NCBI RefSeq assembly: GCF_014196205.1 | Contig: NZ_JACIDE010000021.1 | Span: 1-57,154 of the forward strand | DNA from: Anoxybacteroides voinovskiense | Lineage (GTDB): Bacteria > Bacillota > Bacilli > Bacillales > Anoxybacillaceae | Direction: 5' to 3' | DNA: 57,154 nucleotides | Shown here: piece after piece, positions 33,554-40,915 of the stretch | Position numbering within the stretch: position 1 is the first letter of the stretch | Layout: every line of letters starts with the position of its first letter | Notes under the pieces: model-generated | The model's database searches: none | What the model saw: the letters and a program-made list of their open reading frames with translations, nothing else | Told to the model about the DNA's origin: nothing | Translations under genes and position numbers: made by a program

Positions 33554-33814
33554 ATGTCTCAATTGTTAGGAATTATTCAACGTTTAATGCAGCTTCGGGA
33601 ACAAGAACAAAATGGAAGTGAAGCACCTCAACGCAATTTTGAAGTAAATGGCGAAAAAAAATGCAGTGTGACGTATTTAGCGAAAACAGATACATACATG
33701 CTCGAAGTGTATGAGAAAGGGAAAAAACCAAAAACGTATCAATTCGATAATATTGATATGATTGCCATTGAAATTTTTGAATTGCTTGATGAAAAAAGTG
33801 AGGCGATGAGATGA
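33554..33814 (+). CDS. ykuJ: YkuJ family protein
   Basis: The 86-residue cytosolic protein closely follows B. subtilis YkuJ, a small alpha/beta protein of unknown function: MSQLLGIIQRLMQLRE, then FEVNGEKKCSVTYLAKTDTY and the end KPKTYQFDNIDMIAIEIFELL. ATG 33554 follows AAAGGGGAAAA. The longer upstream frame (from 33449) has no ribosome binding site. Its stop overlaps the start of a tiny zinc-ribbon gene (ATGAGATGA region), so the two are coupled. Confidence 0.9.
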   Translation: MSQLLGIIQRLMQLREQEQNGSEAPQRNFEVNGEKKCSVTYLAKTDTYMLEVYEKGKKPKTYQFDNIDMIAIEIFELLDEKSEAMR

Positions 33815-33957
33815 AAAAGCCGGTAGTTGTTTGCCCCGCTTGCCAAAAGCGAGCGTATTTAGAGGAAGTGTTGACAGCACAGTCAAACCAAAACGTAATT
33901 TACACATGTCCTTCGTGCCAATTTATGCTGCGCAACATTTATACGAGCAAAGGATAA
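33811..33957 (+). CDS. 48-residue zinc-ribbon protein
   Basis: ATG at 33811 overlaps the ykuJ stop at 33812-33814. The 48-residue product has two CPxC knuckles, VCPACQKR near residues 8-11 and TCPSCQF near 35-38, about 24 residues apart: a rubredoxin/zinc-ribbon pattern. It may bind zinc and a nucleic acid or protein partner. It is too short for many gene finders. The intact frame, the start-stop overlap and the terminator directly after the stop support it. Function unknown. Confidence 0.8.
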   Translation: MKKPVVVCPACQKRAYLEEVLTAQSNQNVIYTCPSCQFMLRNIYTSKG

Positions 33958-33959
33958 AA

Positions 33960-33987
33960 AGTCTTCCAGTGGCGAAGGCTTTTTTTC
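33960..33987 (+). terminator. Terminator after the ykuJ unit
   Basis: AGTCTTC (33960-33966) pairs with GAAGGCT (33974-33980), followed by seven T's. Confidence 0.8.
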
Positions 33988-34045
33988 TTGGACTTTTTTT
34001 TCGTCTTTGTGAATATACCATTAGTGGACGGAAGGAGGAATAGCG

Positions 34046-34243
34046 ATGGAAAAATGGATGGAGCGATTATCGCCAGACGAGCAATGCTTGCTATTAGAGG
34101 TGTTATTTAATCAACGATACGCGCTAGAAATCATTAGCTCTGAGCTTGCTGATATGGAAAGCGGACAGAAGCAAGTGGATGAAGCACGGTATCGTCATTT
34201 AGTAAAGCTGTATGAACGGATTTGCAATGAACTATCGCTATAA
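34046..34243 (+). CDS. abbA: AbrB antirepressor AbbA
   Basis: The 65-residue protein aligns well with B. subtilis AbbA: LSPDEQCLLLEVLFNQRYALEIISSELADMESGQKQVDEARYRHLVKLYERI. AbbA mimics DNA and sequesters the transition-state regulator AbrB, relieving repression of stationary-phase genes. Its acidic helices fit this. ATG 34046 follows GAAGGAGGAA. The gene is single, between terminators at 33960 and 34230. In B. subtilis it sits in the same place between ykuJ/ykuK and ykuL. Confidence 0.9.
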   Translation: MEKWMERLSPDEQCLLLEVLFNQRYALEIISSELADMESGQKQVDEARYRHLVKLYERICNELSL

Positions 34244-34263
34244 GGCGGTAGTTATTTTTTTTG
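34230..34263 (+). terminator. Terminator overlapping the end of abbA
   Basis: AACTATCGC (34230-34238) pairs with GCGGTAGTT (34245-34253), with one T-G pair, then a run of T's. The left arm lies within the last codons of abbA. Confidence 0.8.
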
Positions 34264-34287
34264 CTCTAGTGTCGGGTGTGGTAAACT
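34260..34287 (+). promoter_or_regulatory. Promoter of the CBS-domain gene
   Basis: TTTGCT (34260-34265), a 16-base spacer and TAAACT (34282-34287) with a TGG extension (34279-34281) form a plausible sigma-A promoter. Confidence 0.4.
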
Positions 34288-34316
34288 AAAAGGGGAGTTT
34301 AATAGAAAGGCGGAAA

Positions 34317-34772
34317 ATGAGCATGATTAGTTTCGATAGTAAAGAATTTCTTCAACAAACGGTGGCGCAGTTTTTAATTCCTTCGGATAAAGTAGCGCAT
34401 GTCCAAATTGGCAATTTTTTAGACCATGCGTTGCTCGTGCTTACAAGAACAGGCTATTCCGCCGTTCCGGTGCTAGATATATCGTATAAATTGCATGGCT
34501 TAATTAGCATGACCGCCATTATGGATGCCATTTTAGGACTGGAACGAATTGAATTTGAGCGGCTCGAAACGATGAAAGTTGAACAAGTGATGAATAAAGA
34601 CATTCCTAGGTTAATGGTAACGGATCATGTGATGAAAGGGATTGAATTAGTGGTCAACCATCCGTTTGTTTGCGTGGAAAACGAAGACGGTTATTTTGAA
34701 GGGATTTTTACAAGACGGGAAGTATTAAAGCGATTAAATCGGCAGCTGCGCCGGCTAAATGCAAAAGGGTGA
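34317..34772 (+). CDS. darB: CBS-domain protein DarB (YkuL), c-di-AMP receptor
   Basis: The protein has two CBS domains and strongly resembles B. subtilis YkuL/DarB. Matching stretches include DKVAHVQIGNFLDHALLVLTRTGYSAVPVLD, LHGLISMTAIMDAILGLERIEFE and FVCVENEDGYFEGIFTRREVLK. In B. subtilis it binds c-di-AMP and, when free, stimulates Rel and pyruvate carboxylase. It is cytosolic. ATG 34317 is best spaced from AAAGG. The next in-frame ATG (34323) matches the B. subtilis start, so the true start could be two codons later. Confidence 0.9.
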   Translation: MSMISFDSKEFLQQTVAQFLIPSDKVAHVQIGNFLDHALLVLTRTGYSAVPVLDISYKLHGLISMTAIMDAILGLERIEFERLETMKVEQVMNKDIPRLMVTDHVMKGIELVVNHPFVCVENEDGYFEGIFTRREVLKRLNRQLRRLNAKG

Positions 34773-34780
34773 ATTTCTGC

Positions 34781-34810
34781 TTGTCAGCATAAACAACGTT
34801 TTGTTAAAGT
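34781..34810 (+). promoter_or_regulatory. Possible dapH promoter
   Basis: TTGTCA (34781-34786) and TAAAGT (34805-34810) are separated by 18 bases, upstream of the dapH ribosome binding site. The match is moderate. Confidence 0.4.
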
Positions 34811-34843
34811 AAAAAAATAAGAACAAAAAAGGAGGAAGCAACG

Positions 34844-35554
34844 ATGAAAATGATGGATGCGAACGAAATTATTGCGTTTATTCAAAATAGTAAAAAAGCA
34901 ACTCCGGTTAAAGTATACATAAAAGGAGAGCTTGACGGCATTGACTTTGGTGCTAATGCGAAAACGTTCCTGACCGGAAATACGGGCGTCGTCTTTGGCG
35001 AATGGCAGGAAATTAAAGAAGCGTTGGAAGCGAACAAAGAGCGGATTGAAGATTATGTCGTCGAAAACGACCGCCGCAATTCGGCGATTCCGCTCCTTGA
35101 TTTAAAAGGAATTAAAGCGCGCATCGAGCCGGGTGCAATCATTCGCGACCAAGTGGAAATCGGCGACAACGCGGTCATTATGATGGGAGCAGTGATTAAT
35201 ATTGGGGCTGTCGTCGGCGAAGGAACGATGATTGATATGAATGCGGTGCTTGGCGGGCGAGCAACGGTAGGGAAAAACTGCCACGTTGGAGCAGGTGCCG
35301 TATTAGCAGGGGTCATTGAACCGCCTTCTGCAAAACCAGTCATTGTTGAGGACGATGTTGTCATCGGGGCAAACGCCGTCCTTTTAGAAGGAGTAACTGT
35401 CGGAAAAGGAGCAGTCGTTGCAGCAGGCGCTGTTGTCATCGAAGACGTGCCTCCTTATACGGTCGTAGCCGGCGTGCCAGCACGCGTCATTAAGCAAATT
35501 GACGAGAAAACAAAAGCAAAAACAGAAATTAAGCAAGAACTTCGCCAACTATAA
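34844..35554 (+). CDS. dapH: Tetrahydrodipicolinate N-acetyltransferase
   Basis: The 236-residue enzyme acetylates tetrahydrodipicolinate, the first step of the acetyl branch towards diaminopimelate and lysine. The opening [24 protein letters not shown] is specific to DapH. Residues about 85-215 form a left-handed beta helix of hexapeptide repeats ([26 protein letters not shown]) as in other acyltransferases of this type. AAAGGAGGAA precedes the ATG. dapL follows after a terminator, and patA for the intermediate step is at 2042. Confidence 0.95.
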   Translation: MKMMDANEIIAFIQNSKKATPVKVYIKGELDGIDFGANAKTFLTGNTGVVFGEWQEIKEALEANKERIEDYVVENDRRNSAIPLLDLKGIKARIEPGAIIRDQVEIGDNAVIMMGAVINIGAVVGEGTMIDMNAVLGGRATVGKNCHVGAGAVLAGVIEPPSAKPVIVEDDVVIGANAVLLEGVTVGKGAVVAAGAVVIEDVPPYTVVAGVPARVIKQIDEKTKAKTEIKQELRQL

Positions 35555-35579
35555 AGCGTGGAAAACTTCCACGCTTTTT
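35553..35579 (+). terminator. Terminator between dapH and dapL
   Basis: AAAGCGTGGAA (35553-35563) pairs perfectly with TTCCACGCTTT (35567-35577) and is followed by TT. It lies only 16 bases before the dapL start, so dapL must depend on read-through, since no separate promoter fits in the gap. Confidence 0.75.
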
Positions 35580-35595
35580 GCAAAGGAGAGGGAAA

Positions 35596-36717
35596 ATGAG
35601 TCAGTTTGTTGCCATTCGCCGGGAATTGCACAAAATCCCAGAACTAGGGTTCCAAGAAGTGAAAACGCAACGTTATTTATTAGATTATCTCGCGACATTG
35701 CCGCAAGAACGGTTAGAAGTGAAAACGTGGCGGACGGGTATTTTCGTTAAAGTGCATGGGATACGTCCGACGAAAACGATCGGGTATCGCGCGGACATCG
35801 ACGGATTGCCGATTCAAGAAGAAACAGGCGTCCCGTACCGTTCGGAGCATGAAGGGTATATGCATGCATGCGGGCACGATTTTCATATGAGCATTGCGCT
35901 TGGAGTATTGACACATTTTGTGCACGAGCCAATTCGTGACGATTTATTGTTTATTTTTCAGCCGGCGGAAGAAGGGCCAGGCGGTGCGCTACCGATGCTT
36001 GAAAGTGAAATAATGAAACAATGGTGGCCTGATATGATTGTTGCTTTGCATATTGCCCCAGAATATCCAGTCGGTACAATTGCGACGAAACAAGGGCTGC
36101 TTTTTGCGAATACGTCGGAGTTGTTTATTGATTTAAAAGGAAAAGGTGGTCACGCGGCGTTTCCGCATTTAGCGAACGATATGGTTGTAGCAGCATGCTC
36201 GCTCGTGACACAGCTGCAGTCTGTCGTTGCGCGAAACGTCGATCCGTTAGATAGCGCTGTGATCACGATCGGTAAAATTACGAGCGGGACGGTACAAAAC
36301 GTCATCGCCGAACGCGCCCGTTTAGAAGGAACGATTCGCACGTTATCAGTGGAATCGATGCAGAAAGTGAAAGAGCGAATTGAAGCGATCGTGCGTGGAG
36401 TCGAAATCGCTTATGGGTGTGAAGCGACGATTGATTACGGTTCGATGTATCACCAAGTCGATAACGATAAAGCATTAACGACCGAATTTATCGAATTTGC
36501 CGAGCAATTGTCCAATACGACGGTCGTTCGCTGTAAAGAGGCGATGACGGGAGAAGATTTTGGCTACATGCTTGCGAAAATTCCTGGATTTATGTTTTGG
36601 CTTGGTGTCGATTCCCCGTTTGGGTTACACCATGCGCAATTGCTGCCAGACGAACGCGCGATTGATTTCGCAATTTCGCTAGTAACTGCTTATCTTTCAT
36701 GGAAAGGAAACAATTAG
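35596..36717 (+). CDS. dapL: N-acetyldiaminopimelate deacetylase
   Basis: The 373-residue zinc-dependent enzyme of the M20 family removes acetate from N-acetyl-diaminopimelate. Metal-binding and catalytic features are [14 protein letters not shown], the EEGPGGALP acidic pair, and [14 protein letters not shown] near the C terminus. The opening [29 protein letters not shown] is typical (B. subtilis YkuR). ATG 35596 follows AAAGGAGAGGG; the upstream in-frame ATG at 35578 lies within the terminator. Its name follows B. subtilis usage and should not be confused with the LL-DAP aminotransferase also called DapL. Confidence 0.93.
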   Translation: MSQFVAIRRELHKIPELGFQEVKTQRYLLDYLATLPQERLEVKTWRTGIFVKVHGIRPTKTIGYRADIDGLPIQEETGVPYRSEHEGYMHACGHDFHMSIALGVLTHFVHEPIRDDLLFIFQPAEEGPGGALPMLESEIMKQWWPDMIVALHIAPEYPVGTIATKQGLLFANTSELFIDLKGKGGHAAFPHLANDMVVAACSLVTQLQSVVARNVDPLDSAVITIGKITSGTVQNVIAERARLEGTIRTLSVESMQKVKERIEAIVRGVEIAYGCEATIDYGSMYHQVDNDKALTTEFIEFAEQLSNTTVVRCKEAMTGEDFGYMLAKIPGFMFWLGVDSPFGLHHAQLLPDERAIDFAISLVTAYLSWKGNN

Positions 36718-36774
36718 TGTTGCATACTTTCTCCTCTGTTTAGCCACATTATGTAACGGAGGAGGTGGGTGACG

Positions 36775-37017
36775 ATGGCGAAAATCGGTGTCGAACCGTC
36801 ATTAACGAACGTACAAGTAGCGTTAAAAGAAAGAGGATACGAAGTTGTCCCGCTTCGGCAAGAAAGCGATGCTAAAGGGTGTGACTGTTGTGTCGTGACA
36901 GGCCAAGACGTAAACGTCATGGGCATTCAAAACGCGGTCACGAGAGGCGCAGTCATCGATGCAAGCGGGTTAACAGCGGAAGAAATTTGCCAAAAAGTCG
37001 AAGCAACCGTTCGATAA
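36775..37017 (+). CDS. ykuS: YkuS family (UPF0180) protein
   Basis: The 80-residue cytosolic protein closely resembles B. subtilis Yku[27 protein letters not shown], then [20 protein letters not shown] and the end [11 protein letters not shown]. Function unknown. Two adjacent cysteines around CDCC are conserved in the homologue. ATG 36775 follows GGAGGAGG with good spacing; a GTG six bases earlier is in frame but less likely. A repeat core begins immediately after the stop. Confidence 0.9.
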   Translation: MAKIGVEPSLTNVQVALKERGYEVVPLRQESDAKGCDCCVVTGQDVNVMGIQNAVTRGAVIDASGLTAEEICQKVEATVR

Positions 37018-37040
37018 AACGAAAAGCGAAGACGACAAAA
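37018..37040 (+). repeat. Post-stop repeat (AAAGCGGAGGCGACT family), degenerate copy C
   Basis: The sequence ACGAAAAGCGAAGACGAC, directly after the ykuS stop, matches the first bases of the repeat that follows the stop at 5388 (ACGAAAAGCGAAGGCGAC). The rest of the repeat is missing. Confidence 0.45.
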
Positions 37041-37043
37041 AAG

Positions 37044-37163
37044 AGGGTGTCCCAAAAGAAACGGGGCACCCTTTGTTATACCTATATATGTGTACGAAAC
37101 ATCTTTGTGAAACTATATACTGTATCTTCCTTGGAGAAAGTCGACCTTTTGAGTCAGCCCCTT
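37044..37163. mobile_element. Possible short inverted-repeat element
   Basis: The left end GGGTGTCCCAAAAG (from about 37045) and the right end, read in reverse complement as GGGGCTGACTCAAAAG (about 37163-37148), agree at about 12 of 16 positions. The end sequence resembles IS termini common in Bacillaceae. The interior (about 90 bases) encodes nothing. No target duplication was recognised. The left end also forms a hairpin, AGGGTG with CACCCT (37044-37072), that may terminate ykuS. Confidence 0.4.
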
Positions 37164-37832
37164 TTATTCATTGCTTACGACTTTTGTTTCAAAGCGGTCA
37201 ATGTCTTCGTCTGCACCAATCACAATGAGCACATCGCCTTTTCGGATAATTTCTGACGCAAGTGGAGATACAATCACTTGATTGCCTCGTTTAATTGCAA
37301 CGATATTAATGCCGTAACGCGCACGAATATCAAGCTCTAATAACGAGTGCCCGTCCAGCCGATCGCTTGCGGCAATTTCTACGATACTATGTACATCTGA
37401 CAGTTCTAAATAGTCGAGAACATTGTTGGAAATAATGCTATGCGCAATGCGCTCACCCATGTCTCGCTCTGGATGCACGACTTGATCGGCGCCGATTTTC
37501 TTTAACACTTTTTCATGGTAATCGTTTGTCGCTTTGACCGTAATGTTTTGTACGCCAAGTTCTTTCAAAATTAACGTCGTTAAAATGCTTGCTTGAATGT
37601 TGTCACCGATTGCCACAATGACATGGTCGAAATTGCGAATCCCTAAGCTTTTTAGTACCGCTTCGTCCGTAGAGTCTCCGACGACCGCGTGGGAAGCAAT
37701 CGACGCATATTCATTGACGCGGTCTTCATCAACGTCAATCGCCAATACTTCCATTCCTTGTTCGCTTAGTGTACGGCAAATGCTACCGCCAAAACGACCA
37801 AGCCCAATAACCGCAAACTGCTTCTTTTTCAC
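37164..37832 (-). CDS. ktrC: Potassium uptake regulatory subunit KtrC (RCK domain)
   Basis: The 222-residue cytosolic protein is the gating ring subunit of a Ktr potassium transporter. Residues 1-140 form the RCK_N Rossmann domain (VIGLGRFGGSICRTLSEQG and the acidic AIDVDEDRV), and the rest is RCK_C, which in relatives binds c-di-AMP. It matches B. subtilis KtrC (YkqB) throughout. The start is GTG 37832, eight bases behind GGAGG; an ATG two bases upstream is out of frame. No membrane partner (KtrD/KtrB) is in this window. Confidence 0.93.
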   Translation of the reverse strand: MKKKQFAVIGLGRFGGSICRTLSEQGMEVLAIDVDEDRVNEYASIASHAVVGDSTDEAVLKSLGIRNFDHVIVAIGDNIQASILTTLILKELGVQNITVKATNDYHEKVLKKIGADQVVHPERDMGERIAHSIISNNVLDYLELSDVHSIVEIAASDRLDGHSLLELDIRARYGINIVAIKRGNQVIVSPLASEIIRKGDVLIVIGADEDIDRFETKVVSNE

Positions 37833-37867
37833 ATAAATTCCTCCAGTGCTTCATCTACTATTTTTAA

Positions 37868-37918
37868 TGTAATACGCGGATGCAAAAAAGGCAATGAGAA
37901 CTGCAAGCCAGTTCCTTT
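37868..37918 (-). terminator. Weak terminator between ykuV and ktrC
   Basis: On the minus strand GAACTG pairs with CAGTTC around GCTTG, and a run of six T's follows about eight bases later. On the plus strand the same hairpin is followed by CTTTTT. Activity is uncertain. Confidence 0.4.
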
Positions 37919-38371
37919 TTATTCCGATCGTTTGTTTTCTTCCAATAGGCGCATAAGGCGGTTTTCTAGCATTGTCATGCTGGTTCCCCCTGCTTGGAAA
38001 TGGCGGAGCTTTCCTTCCGCATCAAACAAATAATACGAAGGGACATATTGGTTTTCAAACGCTTCTGTAATTTTCCGGTCGTTGTCGACTAAGATCGGTT
38101 GAGTAATATCGTGTTCTTCCGCTGTCTGTTTCACGAGTTCGATATGTAAATCGCTCGCTAAACGTGGCATATGTATGGAAACCACATGTAACTCATTTTG
38201 AAAGCGGTCGCGAAGTTCATTTACTTGCGGCATCGCTTTTTTGCAAAGATGACAACTTACCGCCCAAAAGTGAATGAGTGTCGGCTTATCTTGTAGCTGC
38301 TCTTTTGTCACTTTTCCGTTTAAATAAGCGGTTGCACCGTTTAAATCTGGCATCAACTCACGTAGCTTCAT
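37919..38371 (-). CDS. ykuV: Thioredoxin-like thiol-disulfide oxidoreductase YkuV
   Basis: The 150-residue protein has a thioredoxin/TlpA fold with the redox centre CHLC in THLIHFWAVSCHLCKKAMPQ-like context (LIHFWAVSCHLCKKAMP). The cis-proline region VPSYYLFD and HFQAGG match B. subtilis YkuV. No signal peptide is visible, so it acts in the cytosol, probably as a disulfide reductase. GGGGGATAAC precedes ATG 38371. A terminator lies directly upstream (38386-38412), separating it from rnjA. Confidence 0.92.
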   Translation of the reverse strand: MKLRELMPDLNGATAYLNGKVTKEQLQDKPTLIHFWAVSCHLCKKAMPQVNELRDRFQNELHVVSIHMPRLASDLHIELVKQTAEEHDITQPILVDNDRKITEAFENQYVPSYYLFDAEGKLRHFQAGGTSMTMLENRLMRLLEENKRSE

Positions 38372-38385
38372 TGTTATCCCCCATG

Positions 38386-38412
38386 AAAAAGGTCTAACGT
38401 TCTGTTAGACCT
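38386..38412 (-). terminator. Terminator after the rpoY-rnjA unit and repeat
   Basis: On the minus strand AGGTCTAAC pairs with GTTAGACCT (38390-38398 with 38404-38412) and is followed by five T's. It ends only 15 bases before the ykuV start codon. Confidence 0.8.
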
Positions 38413-38583
38413 CGTTTCGATAGATGCTTCCTTGGCTACGCCAAGGATTGTTCTCCGCTTTTCTTTTCTAGCTACGGCTCCTAGCTGCTCGGGTGTCGAA
38501 TAACCTTCCCCCTCGAGGTGACGAGCACCTCGAGGGGGGAAGAACATTCGCCCCGTCACAGCTGTTCAGTCGCCTCCGCTTTT
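38413..38583 (-). repeat. Post-stop repeat copy D with strong palindrome
   Basis: On the minus strand, immediately after the rnjA stop, AAAAGCGGAGGCGACTGAAC begins a longer repeat. It contains a strong hairpin pairing CTTCCCCCTCGAGGTG (38505-38520) with CACCTCGAGGGGGGAAG (38526-38542), plus TAGCTACGGCTCCTAGCTGC and CCTTGGCTACGCCAAGG self-complementary stretches. The beginning matches the copies at 5389, 31812 and 37018. I see no gene in it. Confidence 0.65.
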
Positions 38584-40254
38584 CTATATTTCCATAATAA
38601 TCGGCAAAATCATTGGTTTTCGTTTTGTTTTTTCGTATAGGAATGGGGCGAGTGTGTCGGTAATTTCGTTTTTAATTTCGGACCATTGGTTTGTTTTCCG
38701 TTCGAGCACTTTTTCGAGATGTTTAGTAATAAGCGCTTGTGCGTCGCTAATTAAATCGCTCGATTCGCGCATATACACAAATCCGCGCGAAATAATGTCT
38801 GGCCCAGCGGCGATTTTAAATTCTTTCATATTAATGCTGACAACGACGATGACGAGCCCTTCTTCCGAAAGGATGCGGCGGTCGCGCAAGACGATATTTC
38901 CAATATCGCCAATGCCGCTGCCGTCAATATAGACAGAGCCGGACGGAATTTTGCCGACGACGCCTGCTTCTTCGTCACTTAAGCCAAGCACTTCCCCGTT
39001 GTCCATAATAAAGCAGTTTTCTTCAGGCACACCGCAGTCCACCGCAAGTTTGGCGTGCATTTTTTGCATTCGATATTCTCCGTGAATCGGCATAAAGTAT
39101 TTCGGCTTCATGAGGCGAATCATTAGCTTTTGCTCTTCTTGCCCACCGTGACCAGAAGTGTGGATATCGCTTAGCGGTCCGTGAATGACTTCGGCACCAG
39201 CGCGATACAACATGTTAATCGTGCGGTTCACACTGACCGTATTTCCCGGAATCGGAGAAGACGAGAACACAACCGTATCGCCAGGGATAATTTGAATTTG
39301 GCGGTGCGTCCCATTAGCGATGCGGGATAGTGCCGCCATTGGCTCGCCTTGGCTTCCGGTACATAAAATCGTAATCCGGTTTGCTGGGAGACGATTAATT
39401 TGTCCCGCGTCAATAAACGTATCTTTCGGGCATTTAATGTAGCCAAGCTGTTGCCCGATTTCAATTGCTGCTTCCATACTGCGACCGAATACAGCGATTT
39501 TGCGGTTATTTAACACCGCTGCTTCCGTTACTTGCTGGAGGCGGTGGATGTTAGAAGCGAACGTCGCAAAAATGATGCGGCCTTGCACTTTTCGGAAAAT
39601 GTCGTGAATGCTTTCGCCAACGCGGCGTTCCGACATTGTAAAATGCGGGATTTCACTATTTGTACTGTCGGACAATAAACATAGCACGCCTTCTTTTCCG
39701 ATTTCCGCCATTTTTGTCAAATTCGCAGGCTCCCCGACAGGCGTAAAGTCAAATTTAAAGTCTCCTGTATGCACGATTTGCCCCGCTGGTGTTTTGACAA
39801 CGATGCCATAGCTATCTGGAATGCTGTGGGTTGTCCGGAAAAACGTCACGGCTGTTTTGGAAAAACGAATGACATCGTCTTCTTTAATTTCGATTAATTT
39901 CGTTTGGCTTAATAGCCCGTGCTCTTCTAGTTTATTGCGAATGAGTCCTAACGCAAGTTTCCCACCATAAATGGGAACATTCACTTGGCGAAGCAAATAT
40001 GGAATGCCGCCAATGTGGTCTTCATGCCCGTGAGTAATAAATACTCCTTTTACTTTCTCGGCGTTTTTCACTAAATAGCTATAATCTGGAATGACGTAAT
40101 CAATTCCGAGCAATTCATCTTCAGGAAATTTAATTCCAGCATCAATAACAATAATTTCATCTTGAAATTGTACGCCATATGTATTTTTCCCGATTTCACC
40201 TAATCCGCCGAGAGCAAATACGCCAACTTGGTTTTCTTTTAAAAATTTCATCAT
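38584..40254 (-). CDS. rnjA: Ribonuclease J1
   Basis: The 556-residue metallo-beta-lactamase/beta-CASP ribonuclease has 5'-3' exonuclease and endonuclease activity and is central to mRNA turnover and rRNA maturation. The signature [18 protein letters not shown], the [12 protein letters not shown] strand and the beta-CASP motifs FGRSME and [13 protein letters not shown]-like ([11 protein letters not shown]) are intact. It is nearly identical in plan to B. subtilis RnjA. The ATG at 40254 directly abuts the stop of rpoY, so the two are coupled. Confidence 0.97.
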   Translation of the reverse strand: MMKFLKENQVGVFALGGLGEIGKNTYGVQFQDEIIVIDAGIKFPEDELLGIDYVIPDYSYLVKNAEKVKGVFITHGHEDHIGGIPYLLRQVNVPIYGGKLALGLIRNKLEEHGLLSQTKLIEIKEDDVIRFSKTAVTFFRTTHSIPDSYGIVVKTPAGQIVHTGDFKFDFTPVGEPANLTKMAEIGKEGVLCLLSDSTNSEIPHFTMSERRVGESIHDIFRKVQGRIIFATFASNIHRLQQVTEAAVLNNRKIAVFGRSMEAAIEIGQQLGYIKCPKDTFIDAGQINRLPANRITILCTGSQGEPMAALSRIANGTHRQIQIIPGDTVVFSSSPIPGNTVSVNRTINMLYRAGAEVIHGPLSDIHTSGHGGQEEQKLMIRLMKPKYFMPIHGEYRMQKMHAKLAVDCGVPEENCFIMDNGEVLGLSDEEAGVVGKIPSGSVYIDGSGIGDIGNIVLRDRRILSEEGLVIVVVSINMKEFKIAAGPDIISRGFVYMRESSDLISDAQALITKHLEKVLERKTNQWSEIKNEITDTLAPFLYEKTKRKPMILPIIMEI

Positions 40255-40464
40255 CTAAATCTCCAATACCGAAAAATTTGGGTTTTGTTTTTCATATTCT
40301 AAATGAGCACCTTCAAGCGGATGAATGTACTCGATGTTGAAGTTCCGTTCTTTTAGCTTTTGGCGTACATCGCGCTCTGACTGTGCTTCAATATACAACG
40401 TTTTCGTTTTTTCTCTCACAGGCACTTCGTTCGCATTCTCTTGGTAAAACACTTTAAAAATCAT
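40255..40464 (-). CDS. rpoY: RNA polymerase epsilon subunit
   Basis: The 69-residue protein matches RpoY (YkzG), the small epsilon subunit of Firmicutes RNA polymerase: [27 protein letters not shown], then [20 protein letters not shown] and the C-terminal FSVLEI. AAGGAGAGA precedes the ATG. Its stop codon touches the rnjA start, joining transcription and RNA decay in one operon as in B. subtilis. TATAAT-like sequence lies at 40509-40514 on the minus strand as a possible promoter. Confidence 0.94.
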   Translation of the reverse strand: MIFKVFYQENANEVPVREKTKTLYIEAQSERDVRQKLKERNFNIEYIHPLEGAHLEYEKQNPNFSVLEI

Positions 40465-40614
40465 TACAAAATCTCTCCTTACTGACCGATAATTTCCTTA
40501 ACTTTTTTATTATATATAAAACAAAGATGTTTTTCATGTTTTTCTTCCTTTTTTCCGTTACGAATATTTGTCTTACCATCTTTGACGAAACGGGGAAGTT
40601 TCATTCAAGCAACG

Positions 40615-40650
40615 TTTTAAAAGAAAGCCCTTCTTCGAACAGAAGGGCTT
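40615..40650 (-). terminator. Terminator of the short peptide gene
   Basis: AAGCCCTTCT (40625-40634) pairs perfectly with AGAAGGGCTT (40641-40650). On the minus strand it is followed by TTCTTTT. It lies six bases beyond the peptide stop codon. Confidence 0.8.
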
Positions 40651-40656
40651 ATGACG

Positions 40657-40728
40657 CTAGGCGATTGATTTTTTTCGGAGCAAATCTTTCCATTGTTGGA
40701 GCAATTTTTTCTTGAGCTTTTTCAACAT
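40657..40728 (-). CDS. 23-residue basic amphipathic peptide
   Basis: The frame encodes 23 residues, beginning MLKKLKKKLLQQW and ending KDLLRKKSIA. It contains nine lysines or arginines, and its leucines are spaced three to four apart, which would make one amphipathic, cationic helix. AGGGAGT lies eight bases before the ATG. A promoter (40751-40778) and a perfect terminator surround it, so it is a complete single-gene transcript. It could bind the membrane surface or RNA, or be a short regulatory RNA with an incidental frame. I know no homologue. The TSS predicted from the -10 would leave a leader of only about 16 bases. Confidence 0.65.
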   Translation of the reverse strand: MLKKLKKKLLQQWKDLLRKKSIA

Positions 40729-40750
40729 CTCACATCACTCCCTATTTCTT

Positions 40751-40778
40751 ATTGTACTCATTTCTTGACGAAAGTAAA
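40751..40778 (-). promoter_or_regulatory. Promoter of the short peptide gene
   Basis: On the minus strand TTTACT (40778-40773), a 16-base spacer and TACAAT (40756-40751) form a fair sigma-A promoter. Confidence 0.55.
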
Positions 40779-40915
40779 TGTTCTTGTCTTTAGTATATGA
40801 ATATAAGGCTATGTTTTTCATGGAGAAAGCTGGAACTTGGTTTTATTTGACACCGTTTCTTTTTTCCATTAACGTAATGATGAGGCAATGATTTTTTAAT
40901 GACAGGTGAGAAAAC

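Larger units (their letters stand above)
40465..40915. other. Gap between rpoY and ykrA
   Basis: These 451 bases hold the upstream region of rpoY (A/T-rich, possible -10 at 40509-40514), the short minus-strand peptide unit (promoter 40751-40778, gene 40657-40728, terminator 40615-40650) and the upstream region of ykrA. About 40530-40610 and 40790-40900 show nothing I can name. Confidence 0.6.

Noticed and set aside
35053-35439. 128-codon minus-strand frame inside dapH
   Set aside because: dapH is a clear family match; the opposite frame is a shadow of the hexapeptide repeats with no start signal.
38374-38559. 61-codon minus-strand frame between rnjA and ykuV
   Set aside because: It lies wholly in the palindromic repeat and terminator and has no family features.
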